Assembly (NCBI GenBank): GCA_025451425.1
Contig: JANWKK010000121.1
Coordinates: 1-11,866, forward strand
Direction of reading: 5' to 3'
Source: Gemmatimonadaceae bacterium
GTDB lineage: Bacteria; Gemmatimonadota; Gemmatimonadetes; Gemmatimonadales; Gemmatimonadaceae
Length of the DNA: 11,866 bases
Position 1 is the first letter of the stretch, and each line of letters opens with the position of its first letter. The notes beneath the pieces are model-generated. The model was not told the DNA's origin, made no database searches, and worked only from the letters and a program-made list of their open reading frames with translations. This document shows, piece by piece, positions 1 to 6,094 of this stretch. A program made the position numbers and the translations under genes.

Positions 1-142
1 CGTCGCACACGTAGCTATGACCGTGATAGCTCGGCCGAGCGCACTGCCCGAAGACCTGTTCGTTGCGCTCGTCGGACCACTCCGCAATTCGGTATCGGTG
101 CGCCGCGGCGAAGCTAACGCGCCGCGTGAGAAAGGCTGGCAT
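1..142 (-). CDS. 6-pyruvoyl-tetrahydropterin synthase / QueD family protein, 5' part only (cut by the left edge)
   Basis: Minus-strand reading frame beginning at ATG 142-140 and running open to base 1 (47 codons). The translation shows the PTPS family signature: VSFAAAHRY (residues 9-17, zinc ligand H15), VFGQC with the likely catalytic Cys34, and YHGHSY with zinc ligands H40 and H42. Family members convert dihydroneopterin triphosphate to 6-pyruvoyl-tetrahydropterin, or in bacteria more often to 6-carboxytetrahydropterin for queuosine and deazapurine synthesis, in the cytoplasm. The Cys-x5-HGH spacing and the SDERN-FGQC block resemble the animal-type PTPS more than E. coli QueD, so I leave the symbol blank. 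No in-frame start lies upstream before a stop, and no Shine-Dalgarno is visible: a pyrimidine tract directly precedes ATG. The C-terminal part and exact substrate cannot be judged. Confidence 0.85.
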   Translation of the reverse strand, partial: MPAFLTRRVSFAAAHRYRIAEWSDERNEQVFGQCARPSYHGHSYVCD

Positions 143-188
143 GAAGAAGAAGAAAGGGTCAGGGCGACTTAATCGTAACCCTGACCCT
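143..188 (-). terminator. Rho-independent terminator of the gpmI operon
   Basis: A perfect 10-bp inverted repeat (155-164 with 179-188, AGGGTCAGGG / CCCTGACCCT) has a 14-base loop. Read on the minus strand it is followed at once by TTTCTTCTTCTTC. It lies 27 bases past the stop of the BON-domain gene. The plus-strand side has no T-run, so it should act on minus-strand transcripts. Its U-tract runs straight into the ATG of the PTPS-like gene. Confidence 0.8.
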
Positions 189-214
189 CAAGGCCCGAGC
201 CGCTAACCCCTATC

Positions 215-727
215 TCAGTGGTCTTCGCCGAGCTCGCCGCGCTCATCTTGACCTGGAAAGCCCTCCGGCGTTGGCGCCTCAGGCGGAATCCACGAAGTGC
301 CTTCCTCGATCGCGTGACCCAGGTCGGTCGTTCCGTAGAGCTGTGCGTCCTCATCCTCGAGGCGGTCCTCGACCTCCGGACTGAGGCTCACCGGACGATC
401 GCCCAGCAGCCGACCTTCAGTCGCATCCTCGTCCGCGAGATTGTCGTCAGCCGCTTCGGGACTGGTCGCGCGTCGAATAGGATCGACGAAAATGTTGTTC
501 TCGTAGTCCTCGACGCCGAGCACGTCGGTCACGATATGCTCCGCGATGCGGCGTTCCTCGTCCGTGCCGACTCGTCCATCGAGAATCACATGGCCGTCTT
601 CGACGTTGATCGTGAGATCATCGATGTCGAGCGCGCTGTCGGAGGCGAGATGCTCACGCACCAGTCCTCGCAGCTCGTCGTCGTCCAGATCATCGATGTC
701 GTTCACATCCTCGAAGTCGCGGGCCAT
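215..727 (-). CDS. BON-domain protein, acidic, cytoplasmic
   Basis: A 170-residue protein with no signal peptide or membrane segment. After a very acidic start, residues 18-82 form one BON domain: a short helix (ELRGLVREHL), then the strand-turn pattern INVEDGHVILDGRVGTDEER, then a second helix and strand ending NNIFVDP. BON domains (PF04972) are thought to bind phospholipids or small ligands and occur in osmotic-stress proteins such as OsmY and in regulatory proteins. The C-terminal half is acidic and low in complexity, except for a compact tail, GTSWIPPEAPTPEGFPG (143-159), that looks conserved rather than random. The start ATG at 727 has GAGGA six bases upstream, overlapping the TGA of the barrel gene, so the two are closely coupled. 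It is the last gene of the gpmI operon. The domain call is firm; the role is unknown. Confidence 0.85.
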   Translation of the reverse strand: MARDFEDVNDIDDLDDDELRGLVREHLASDSALDIDDLTINVEDGHVILDGRVGTDEERRIAEHIVTDVLGVEDYENNIFVDPIRRATSPEAADDNLADEDATEGRLLGDRPVSLSPEVEDRLEDEDAQLYGTTDLGHAIEEGTSWIPPEAPTPEGFPGQDERGELGEDH

Positions 728-736
728 GGCTCGTCC

Positions 737-1432
737 TCAGCGCGAGAACAGATACGAGATGCCGATCGTCAGCGCGGGATTGTTTCTCCACACCGATTGA
801 TCTTTGCCTGTGAGGACCGGTGTCAGGCCGGTTCCTGGCGGACGAAAGTACAGATCGGGATATCTGATGGAGACCAATCGATTCGAGAAATCGGCGCGAA
901 TTTGATATCTGCTGCCAGCAGGGACGTATCGCAAAGCAGCGCCCCATGTGAGTGCAAAGCGGGTGCCGTACTTGAAGCCGCCGACGTCCGCGGACTTGAA
1001 GTCGGAGACGAGTCCGACGCCCGCCTTCACTTCGGGAACGAGGCTGTGCCAGCTTCGCGCGCCGGTGAGACTCATCCCTAGTCCGAAATCGGCGCTCCAG
1101 AGCGGCCAGCTACGTTCGCCAAGATCGCGCGTGGTCGCGGGCTTCGTGGGGTCGAGCAAGAGACGGCTCGACGAGATGTGCGCCACTTCGGCCGTCAGAT
1201 GTGCCGGGCCGCCAGCTCGCCACTCGTAATGCAGTCCCACTAGCGCACCATTGCCCGGCGCGACTGCGGCCGGGTCGACTCGGCCCCAATAGTAACCGAG
1301 GATCGGTGTGAGCTCTTGCGAATACTCTAAATCGAGATAGGGACTGCGTGCCGGCGGATATCCCACCACCTGCGCACGCGCGGACGATGCAGCGACTACG
1401 AGCGCGATCAGCGCCGAATATCGAAAACTCAC
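737..1432 (-). CDS. Predicted outer-membrane beta-barrel protein (about 8 strands)
   Basis: A 231-residue protein. Residues 1-20 form a signal peptide (hydrophobic SALIALVVAASS, then ARA|QV, cleavage expected after A20). The mature part alternates polar and hydrophobic residues in strand-like stretches with many aromatics and glycines, such as ILGYYWGRV, ALVGLHYEW, SADFGLGMSL and RFALTWGAALRYV. It ends in an amphipathic strand, ALTIGISYLFSR. That architecture fits a small OmpA/OmpW-like or lipid-modifying barrel. I recognise no catalytic motif and give no specific family. The start is GTG at 1432; its last two bases plus the next A form the TGA of gpmI (GTGA overlap), with AAGGAG seven bases upstream inside the gpmI end. 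This strongly supports translational coupling to gpmI. A long plus-strand reading frame covers the same bases but is a shadow. Barrel 0.75; function unknown. Confidence 0.8.
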   Translation of the reverse strand: MSFRYSALIALVVAASSARAQVVGYPPARSPYLDLEYSQELTPILGYYWGRVDPAAVAPGNGALVGLHYEWRAGGPAHLTAEVAHISSSRLLLDPTKPATTRDLGERSWPLWSADFGLGMSLTGARSWHSLVPEVKAGVGLVSDFKSADVGGFKYGTRFALTWGAALRYVPAGSRYQIRADFSNRLVSIRYPDLYFRPPGTGLTPVLTGKDQSVWRNNPALTIGISYLFSR

Positions 1433-2979
1433 GTACGAGCTCCTTGCTCTCTCAAGTCCGTTCCCGTCATTTCGCTGGGCTGTTCGAGCCCGAGCATGCG
1501 CAGCACCGTCGGTCCGATGTCACGCAAAGCGCCACCGCTGCGCAGGGGCCGATCGCCGTCCGGATCGATAACCACGAGCGGAACGGGATTGGTGGTGTGT
1601 GCGGTGTGCGGACCACCGGTCTCCGGATCGATCATCATCTCGCAGTTGCCGTGATCCGCTGTCACCAGCACGCGCGCGCCGATCTTTTGCGCTGATTTCA
1701 CGACGCGTTCAAGGCATTGATCCACCGTCTCCACGGCCTTGATCGTTGCCGGTATCGAGCCGGTGTGACCGACCATATCGCCATTTGCGTAATTGCAGAG
1801 CGTGAAATCGTGCTCGTTGTTCTCGATCGAGGCGCACAACACGTCCGTAATTCCAAACGCGCTCATCTCCGGGCAAAGATCGTAGGTTGCTACCTTCTGA
1901 CTCGGGACGAGCACACGATCTTCCTTCGGAAAGGGCGCCTCGACGCCGCCGTTGAAGAAGTACGTCACGTGCGCGTACTTCTCCGTCTCCGCCGTTTTCA
2001 ACATGGCCATCCCAGCATTCGACACCACTTCGGCCACGATGTTCTTCATCGACTGCGGCGGGAAAGCGACGGGAACGTCGAACGTGCGGTCGTACGAGGT
2101 CATCGTCACAACGGAGAGCGACGGCCGCTCGCTCACGTCGAATCCGTCGAAATCCGGCTCCGTGAGTGAGCGAACGATCTGGCGCATGCGATCCGCGCGG
2201 TAATTGAAGCAGATCACGACGTCGCCATCGCGCATCGGAGCAACTGGTCGTCCATCGTTCGTGATCACTGTCGGTACGACGAATTCGTCGGTAACGTCGT
2301 GCTCGTAAGACGCACGAATCACGGCAAGCGGATCGCTATCGCCCGGTCCAACGCCCTGGACGGCCACGCGATACCACTTTTCCGTGCGGTCCCAACGTTT
2401 GTCGCGGTCCATTCCGTAATAGCGTCCGCCCACGCTGGCCACGTCGGCCTTTCCGGCAGCGCGCTCGAGGAGCGCACGCATGTAACCGAGCCCCGATCGC
2501 GGCATGGTATCGCGCCCATCCAGCATGGCGTGGATCGCAACACGCGGTACATGTTCGCGCGCGCAGAGCTCGATCAGAGCGAGCAAGTGCTGATCGATCG
2601 CGTGGACTCCGCCTTTCCCGATAAGCCCAACGAGATGCACCCTGCCTTTCGAGCGCTTCGCGCGTTGGCAAGCGTCGACTAATGCCCTGTTCTGGTAAAA
2701 ACTGCCATCGGCGATGGCGCGATCGATTCGCACGAGATCCTGCATCACGACGCGGCCCGCGCCCAGATTCAGATGCCCAACCTCGCTGTTGCCGATTTGA
2801 TGTTCCGGCAGTCCAACCGCCAGACCGGAAGCCGAGAGCAGCGTTCGTGGGTAGCGCGACGTGAGCGCATCCCAGGTTGGCGTCTGCGCCAAGGCGATCG
2901 CATTACCATCACGTTCGGCGCGATATCCCCAACCGTCGAGAACGACTAGTACTACGGATCGCTTGCTCTCCTTGTCCAT
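1429..2979 (-). CDS. gpmI: 2,3-bisphosphoglycerate-independent phosphoglycerate mutase
   Basis: A 516-residue protein, the usual length of this alkaline-phosphatase-superfamily enzyme. It interconverts 3- and 2-phosphoglycerate in glycolysis and gluconeogenesis, using two metal ions (usually Mn2+) and a phosphoserine intermediate. Visible hallmarks in order: VVLVVLDGWGY (metal ligand D15), GNSEVGHLNLGAG (catalytic S65), GGVH (H126), MLDGRDT (D154-D157), RYYGMDRDKRWDRTEKWY (R186, R192), NYRADRMRQ (R261, R264), ETEKYAHVTYFFNGG (K334), ANGDMVGHTG (D401, H405), TADHGNCEMM (D442, H443) and HTAHTTNPVP (H461). All expected metal and substrate residues are present. One departure: the usual SDGGVHSH block reads GKGGVHAI, losing the second His. 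The ATG at 2979 is followed at once by the first core strand; upstream is only a weak purine stretch. It heads the minus-strand operon with the barrel and BON genes. Confidence 0.97.
   Translation of the reverse strand: MDKESKRSVVLVVLDGWGYRAERDGNAIALAQTPTWDALTSRYPRTLLSASGLAVGLPEHQIGNSEVGHLNLGAGRVVMQDLVRIDRAIADGSFYQNRALVDACQRAKRSKGRVHLVGLIGKGGVHAIDQHLLALIELCAREHVPRVAIHAMLDGRDTMPRSGLGYMRALLERAAGKADVASVGGRYYGMDRDKRWDRTEKWYRVAVQGVGPGDSDPLAVIRASYEHDVTDEFVVPTVITNDGRPVAPMRDGDVVICFNYRADRMRQIVRSLTEPDFDGFDVSERPSLSVVTMTSYDRTFDVPVAFPPQSMKNIVAEVVSNAGMAMLKTAETEKYAHVTYFFNGGVEAPFPKEDRVLVPSQKVATYDLCPEMSAFGITDVLCASIENNEHDFTLCNYANGDMVGHTGSIPATIKAVETVDQCLERVVKSAQKIGARVLVTADHGNCEMMIDPETGGPHTAHTTNPVPLVVIDPDGDRPLRSGGALRDIGPTVLRMLGLEQPSEMTGTDLREQGART
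1440..1445 (-). promoter_or_regulatory. Ribosome binding site that decides the GTG start of the barrel gene
   Basis: AAGGAG on the minus strand lies seven bases before GTG 1432, inside the last codons of gpmI. It supports the GTG start overlapping the gpmI stop; the next possible start codons lack such a site. Confidence 0.7.
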
Positions 2980-3218
2980 CGATTTCCGTTCCAGTGCGTG
3001 CCGCGAGGTGAGGACCCCGGCGCTCGGGGCCGGTGTAGTGTGGGCGGGAAATCTAGCTCAGTGCCGCGATGTCGCTGGCACAAGGATCAATCCACCTGGC
3101 GAAGCTTCGGCGCGGGACGAAACTGTGCCCTCGGTTGAGGGCGCCAGTCTTGCACTTTCAGGGGCCCACGCGAAATCAAAGTCTCGCCGTGGCCCTCTGG
3201 AAATCCGATAGATAGAGA
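2980..3218. other. Divergent intergenic region between gpmI and the cell-wall block
   Basis: These 239 bases must hold the promoters for both directions, but I find no convincing -35/-10 pair on either strand. Small structures seen: GCCCTC-GGTT-GAGGGC, a perfect 6-bp hairpin with a tetraloop (3127-3142), and CCCCG-N4-CGGGG (3015-3028), which would lie in the gpmI leader. No T-tract follows either one. No coding frame here looks real. Confidence 0.5.
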
Positions 3219-3995
3219 ATGATGGAACAGCAAACGACGCCCGGGCCATTCACACCCGCACCGCCCTCTCCACCTCCTTCTCAGCGGCCACCGCACATAC
3301 CGGAGCGCCGCCGACCACAGTGGAGCGGGTTTCGGCGCGCCTATCCCGGCATTCTCGCGACCATGGGCTTCTCGCTATGCGTGTTGATTGCGTTGGACGT
3401 CTGGCTCGTCCGCAAGCGGGAGCGATATATCGAGGAGGACGCGCGGCTTCGCGACGGCATGTCCGGACTTCAGCGCCAACAGGCAGACGCGATCCTCTCC
3501 AACGAGCAGAACAAAGTTCGGATGATGATCGAGCTCGTTAGGCGTCAGGCGCAGATCGACAAGCAGCTTCACCTCGCCGTTCCCGTCGACAGCGGGGTGA
3601 TGTACCTCGAGCAGGATGGCGCATTGCTGCGTGAGATGCCCGTGCAGGTTGGCCCGGAGCGCCGTGTCGGCACTCCGCCGGACACGGTCTACATGGTGGC
3701 GCCACGCGGCACGCGGACGGTCGAGCGAATACTCGATGGCTCCAATGCCTGGGAAATTCCGGCTTGGGTCTACACTGATCGAGGTATCGCAGTGCCGACG
3801 GATCGGGCCCTCAAGGGGGCGCTCGGGCCGGCGGCGATCGTGCTCGTCGGTGGGACGGTGATCTACTCGCTACCGAGCGTCGGTCCGCTCAACGATTCGA
3901 CATACGTCTTGCCCGGTAGTATTCGCACGCGGTCGGCCGATATCCAGGCCATCGCCGCGAATCTCAAAGCGGGCATGACGGTCTATTTCTATTGA
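3219..3995 (+). CDS. Membrane-anchored L,D-transpeptidase-like protein lacking the catalytic residues (probable pseudoenzyme)
   Basis: 258 residues. The N-terminus (1-42) is proline-rich and basic, then comes one membrane segment (about 43-64), a charged helical, coiled-coil-like stretch (65-115), and a C-terminal domain (118-258) resembling the YkuD domain of the next gene. The last part aligns without a gap to that neighbour: SHGCVR there is LPGSIR here (231-236), followed by matching R238 and D241-I242, and both end in a VY-aromatic-Y tail. The catalytic Cys is Ser234, the HGC His is Pro232, and the LHG His is Leu218. PRG (162-164) and the W-x-x-P-x-W stretch also match. The domain lacks the roughly 70-residue middle insertion of the neighbour. 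So fold kinship is likely but transpeptidase activity is not. It may be a scaffold or regulator of the enzyme 22 bases downstream. ATG 3219 is followed by a second ATG at 3222; the ribosome site is weak. Confidence 0.75.
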   Translation: MMEQQTTPGPFTPAPPSPPPSQRPPHIPERRRPQWSGFRRAYPGILATMGFSLCVLIALDVWLVRKRERYIEEDARLRDGMSGLQRQQADAILSNEQNKVRMMIELVRRQAQIDKQLHLAVPVDSGVMYLEQDGALLREMPVQVGPERRVGTPPDTVYMVAPRGTRTVERILDGSNAWEIPAWVYTDRGIAVPTDRALKGALGPAAIVLVGGTVIYSLPSVGPLNDSTYVLPGSIRTRSADIQAIAANLKAGMTVYFY

Positions 3996-4017
3996 TGCTT
4001 AACGCCGAGCATTCGAG

Positions 4018-4878
4018 ATGGGTTTGATTCGCTTCGTTCGCAGCGGCGGCAGGATCGCCTGGATCCTCATCGCGACGGTCGTGATCGTGATCGTCGCGAG
4101 CAGCATGTTGTTCGCGAACACGCTCGACATTCGCTACCGGCGGGACATCAGCCGCATCGTCTACAACCACAACACCGGCTTGCTTGATCAGATTCGGCGC
4201 GAGATCGGCGAGTCCAGCGACAGCCTGAATAAGATGCTCGCGAGCAGTCCCGATGCACCGACTCGGGACAAGCCGTACGTCGTGGTATCGATTGCCGATC
4301 ACCGGCTCTGGTACAAGCTTGCCGACTCGACGCTATTCACGACCCAGGTTGCGACGGGAAGCGGCAAGATTCTCGAGAAGACTGGCGGTGGCAGCCACTG
4401 GCGATTCGAGACGCCGCGGGGCCGTCTGGTCGTGGAGTCGAAGGAGCAGGAGCCGGAATGGGTGCCTCCGGACTGGCACTTCGTAGAGCAGGCGCAGAAA
4501 CGCGGACTGGGATTGATCCATCTCAACCGCAGCCAGACGATCGCGTTGGCGGACGGCAGCCAGATCGCGGTGGACGGTATGGACGTCGTAAAGCGATACC
4601 CCGATGGCCATTCTCAGCCGCTCGAGGCGTCCGAAGGCAAGGAGATCGTCGCCAACGGCAACATCATCATTCCGCCGTACGGGACCCGTCAGCGCAAATA
4701 CATCGGCGTGCTCGGTACTTTCAGCCTGAACCTGGGCGACGGCTACGCTCTGCACGGAACAGATGATCCCTCTTCCATTGGCCGATCGGTCAGTCACGGA
4801 TGTGTACGACTGAGGAACGAAGACATCGAGACGCTTTTCAACATCGTCCCCGTTGGGACTCCGGTTTACATCTACTGA
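4018..4878 (+). CDS. L,D-transpeptidase (YkuD domain), membrane-anchored
   Basis: 286 residues. One membrane segment near the N-terminus (about 13-34), a helical linker (40-80), then a YkuD catalytic domain from about 86 to the end, starting VVVSIADHRLWYKL. The active site is complete: ALHGTDDPSSIG (H246), then SHGCVRLRNEDIETL (H260, catalytic C262, R264). L,D-transpeptidases act in the periplasm. They cut a tetrapeptide stem after the meso-diaminopimelate and form 3-3 crosslinks or attach other amines. An insertion at about 145-215, including a W-x-x-P-x-W stretch and IIIPPYGT, separates the first strands from the active site, as in some longer YkuD proteins. The gene follows the catalytically dead paralogue by 22 bases and is surely co-transcribed with it. 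No strong Shine-Dalgarno precedes ATG 4018. Family call firm; crosslinking versus protein attachment cannot be told. Confidence 0.93.
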   Translation: MGLIRFVRSGGRIAWILIATVVIVIVASSMLFANTLDIRYRRDISRIVYNHNTGLLDQIRREIGESSDSLNKMLASSPDAPTRDKPYVVVSIADHRLWYKLADSTLFTTQVATGSGKILEKTGGGSHWRFETPRGRLVVESKEQEPEWVPPDWHFVEQAQKRGLGLIHLNRSQTIALADGSQIAVDGMDVVKRYPDGHSQPLEASEGKEIVANGNIIIPPYGTRQRKYIGVLGTFSLNLGDGYALHGTDDPSSIGRSVSHGCVRLRNEDIETLFNIVPVGTPVYIY

Positions 4879-5125
4879 TTGGCTCGGCTAGCTGTCCGAT
4901 TGGTCAGGGCGGCAACGTTTTCGTGATCCACGCCGTCTAATCTTTCGAAGGTCGAGTGGTTAAGTTCTGCCGCAGCACGGGCGTGCGCTCTTCTGAGGGT
5001 GCAGCCCACCACATTATGGTGTCGCGCGTCGCTGAGCTTCCTAACTCTTCGACGTAGCGTGGTTTACACCGACGGTTATCCCCCCGAGCCGTCGGTCGTC
5101 AAAGCCTTAGGAGGCTCGCTGCACT
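4879..5125 (+). promoter_or_regulatory. Leader region of the M15 gene pair, with hairpin and ribosome binding site
   Basis: These 247 bases separate the transpeptidase pair from the M15 pair. Near the end is a perfect 7-bp inverted repeat, CCGACGG (5069-5075) with CCGTCGG (5089-5095), loop 13 bases. It is followed by AGGAGG (5109-5114), eleven bases before ATG 5126. A shorter dyad, CACCA-N5-TGGTG, is at 5007-5021. I see no clear terminator for the upstream pair and no strong promoter, so read-through from 3219 is possible. The hairpin could affect translation; this is inference. Confidence 0.45.
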
Positions 5126-6094
5126 ATGACGGTTCCCGGTCGGGCCGGCGCCAGTCGCGCTGCTCTCACCCTACTTTGCGTCGGCATCGCCCTTGGCGCG
5201 GCTGCTGCGCCAGCGGTGGCTCGCGCCGTGCCTCCGGTCAAAGCAGTCGGAAGCGACTCGCTGCTCCGCAGCGACTCCTCTTCGAAAGTCCTGCATCCGG
5301 CCGACGACTCGCTCCGGGGCCGCAGCGGAAAGCTCCTGATGAGGCTCGTCACGAGAGCTCGCGCAACGCTCGCACTCCCATTCTTCTCGCGCTTCTTCGG
5401 CGATTCGGCAGTCGAGCGGCCTGGACTTTATTCACTGCCTGATAGCATTCTTGCGCACCCGTTCTCCTTCATCGCGTTGCGTCCCTTCACGGACAAACAA
5501 AAGGGACGTGTCGGTACGTATCGGCTGGGATTTTGGCCGAGCGAGCGTGGGCACACCGCGACGGATGCTTACGAGAATCCGGATGGCTTCATCGAGGTGA
5601 CACCCGAGAACAAAGACATGCAGATCTCGGAGCACTTCAAACTTTCCGATTTCCTGACGCACGACCAGCACGACGTGTGGCCGAAGTATCTCGTGCTCAA
5701 CGAAGACCTTGTCGACAAGCTCGAACTGGTGATTGCTCGGCTCCAGCAAGATGGGGTTCGCGTTCAGCGCCTGGTCGTGATGAGCGGATTCAGAACGCCA
5801 TGGTACAATCGGCACGGAGGACGTGTCGGCGGCCGCGCCGAGCTGAGTCGTCATATGTACGGCGACGCCGCGGACGTGTATGTCGACAATGGCTCGGGAC
5901 GCATGGCTGATCTGAATCACGACGGTCGCGTCGATTCGCGCGACGCCAAGGTCATTCTGAAGGCGGTCGAGGAAGTCGAGAGCGAGCATCCTGAGCTCTC
6001 CGGCGGCGTCGGCGTTTATCGCGGTACACGCAATCACGGTCCGTTCGCCCACATCGACGTGCGCGGCTGGCGCGCACGTTGGGGGAGATCCTGA
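5126..6094 (+). CDS. Exported M15-type zinc peptidase-like protein (peptidoglycan D-amino-acid peptidase family) with EF-hand-like insertion
   Basis: 322 residues. A signal peptide covers about 1-34 (TLLCVGIALGAAAAPAVARA). A low-complexity Ser/Arg-rich linker follows, then a conserved block (about 126-200: GTYRLG, DGFIEVTP, SEHFKLSDFLTHD, DVWPKY), then the M15 catalytic domain (about 201-322). Motifs: MSGFRTPWYN (R223), SRHMYGDAAD (zinc ligands H243 and D250), GGVGVY, and FAHIDVRGWRARW (third zinc ligand H309, and D311). M15 members cut bonds at D-amino acids in peptidoglycan stems. Between the second and third zinc ligands sits DLNHDGRVDSRD (262-273), which has acidic or polar residues at EF-hand positions 1, 3, 5, 9 and 12 and Gly at 6. 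A calcium role is inferred. Start ATG 5126 has AGGAGG upstream. The stop TGA overlaps the start of the next, paralogous gene by one base. Confidence 0.88.
   Translation: MTVPGRAGASRAALTLLCVGIALGAAAAPAVARAVPPVKAVGSDSLLRSDSSSKVLHPADDSLRGRSGKLLMRLVTRARATLALPFFSRFFGDSAVERPGLYSLPDSILAHPFSFIALRPFTDKQKGRVGTYRLGFWPSERGHTATDAYENPDGFIEVTPENKDMQISEHFKLSDFLTHDQHDVWPKYLVLNEDLVDKLELVIARLQQDGVRVQRLVVMSGFRTPWYNRHGGRVGGRAELSRHMYGDAADVYVDNGSGRMADLNHDGRVDSRDAKVILKAVEEVESEHPELSGGVGVYRGTRNHGPFAHIDVRGWRARWGRS
6081..6087 (+). promoter_or_regulatory. Ribosome binding site setting the start of the second M15 gene
   Basis: GGGGGAG lies six bases before ATG 6094, within the last codons of the first M15 gene. This makes ATG 6094 (TGATG overlap with the upstream stop) a better start than the in-frame TTG at 6079, which would overlap the site itself. 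Confidence 0.7.

Noticed and set aside
2..172. A plus-strand frame open from the left edge to TAA 170-172
   Set aside because: It reads plausibly but is opposite the PTPS-like gene, whose zinc and Cys motifs are far more specific, and it ends inside the terminator hairpin.
218..1081. A 287-codon plus-strand open frame over the BON and barrel genes
   Set aside because: It is antisense to two genes with recognisable domain, signal peptide and ribosome sites. Its translation has no domain-like pattern and arises from GC-rich codon bias.
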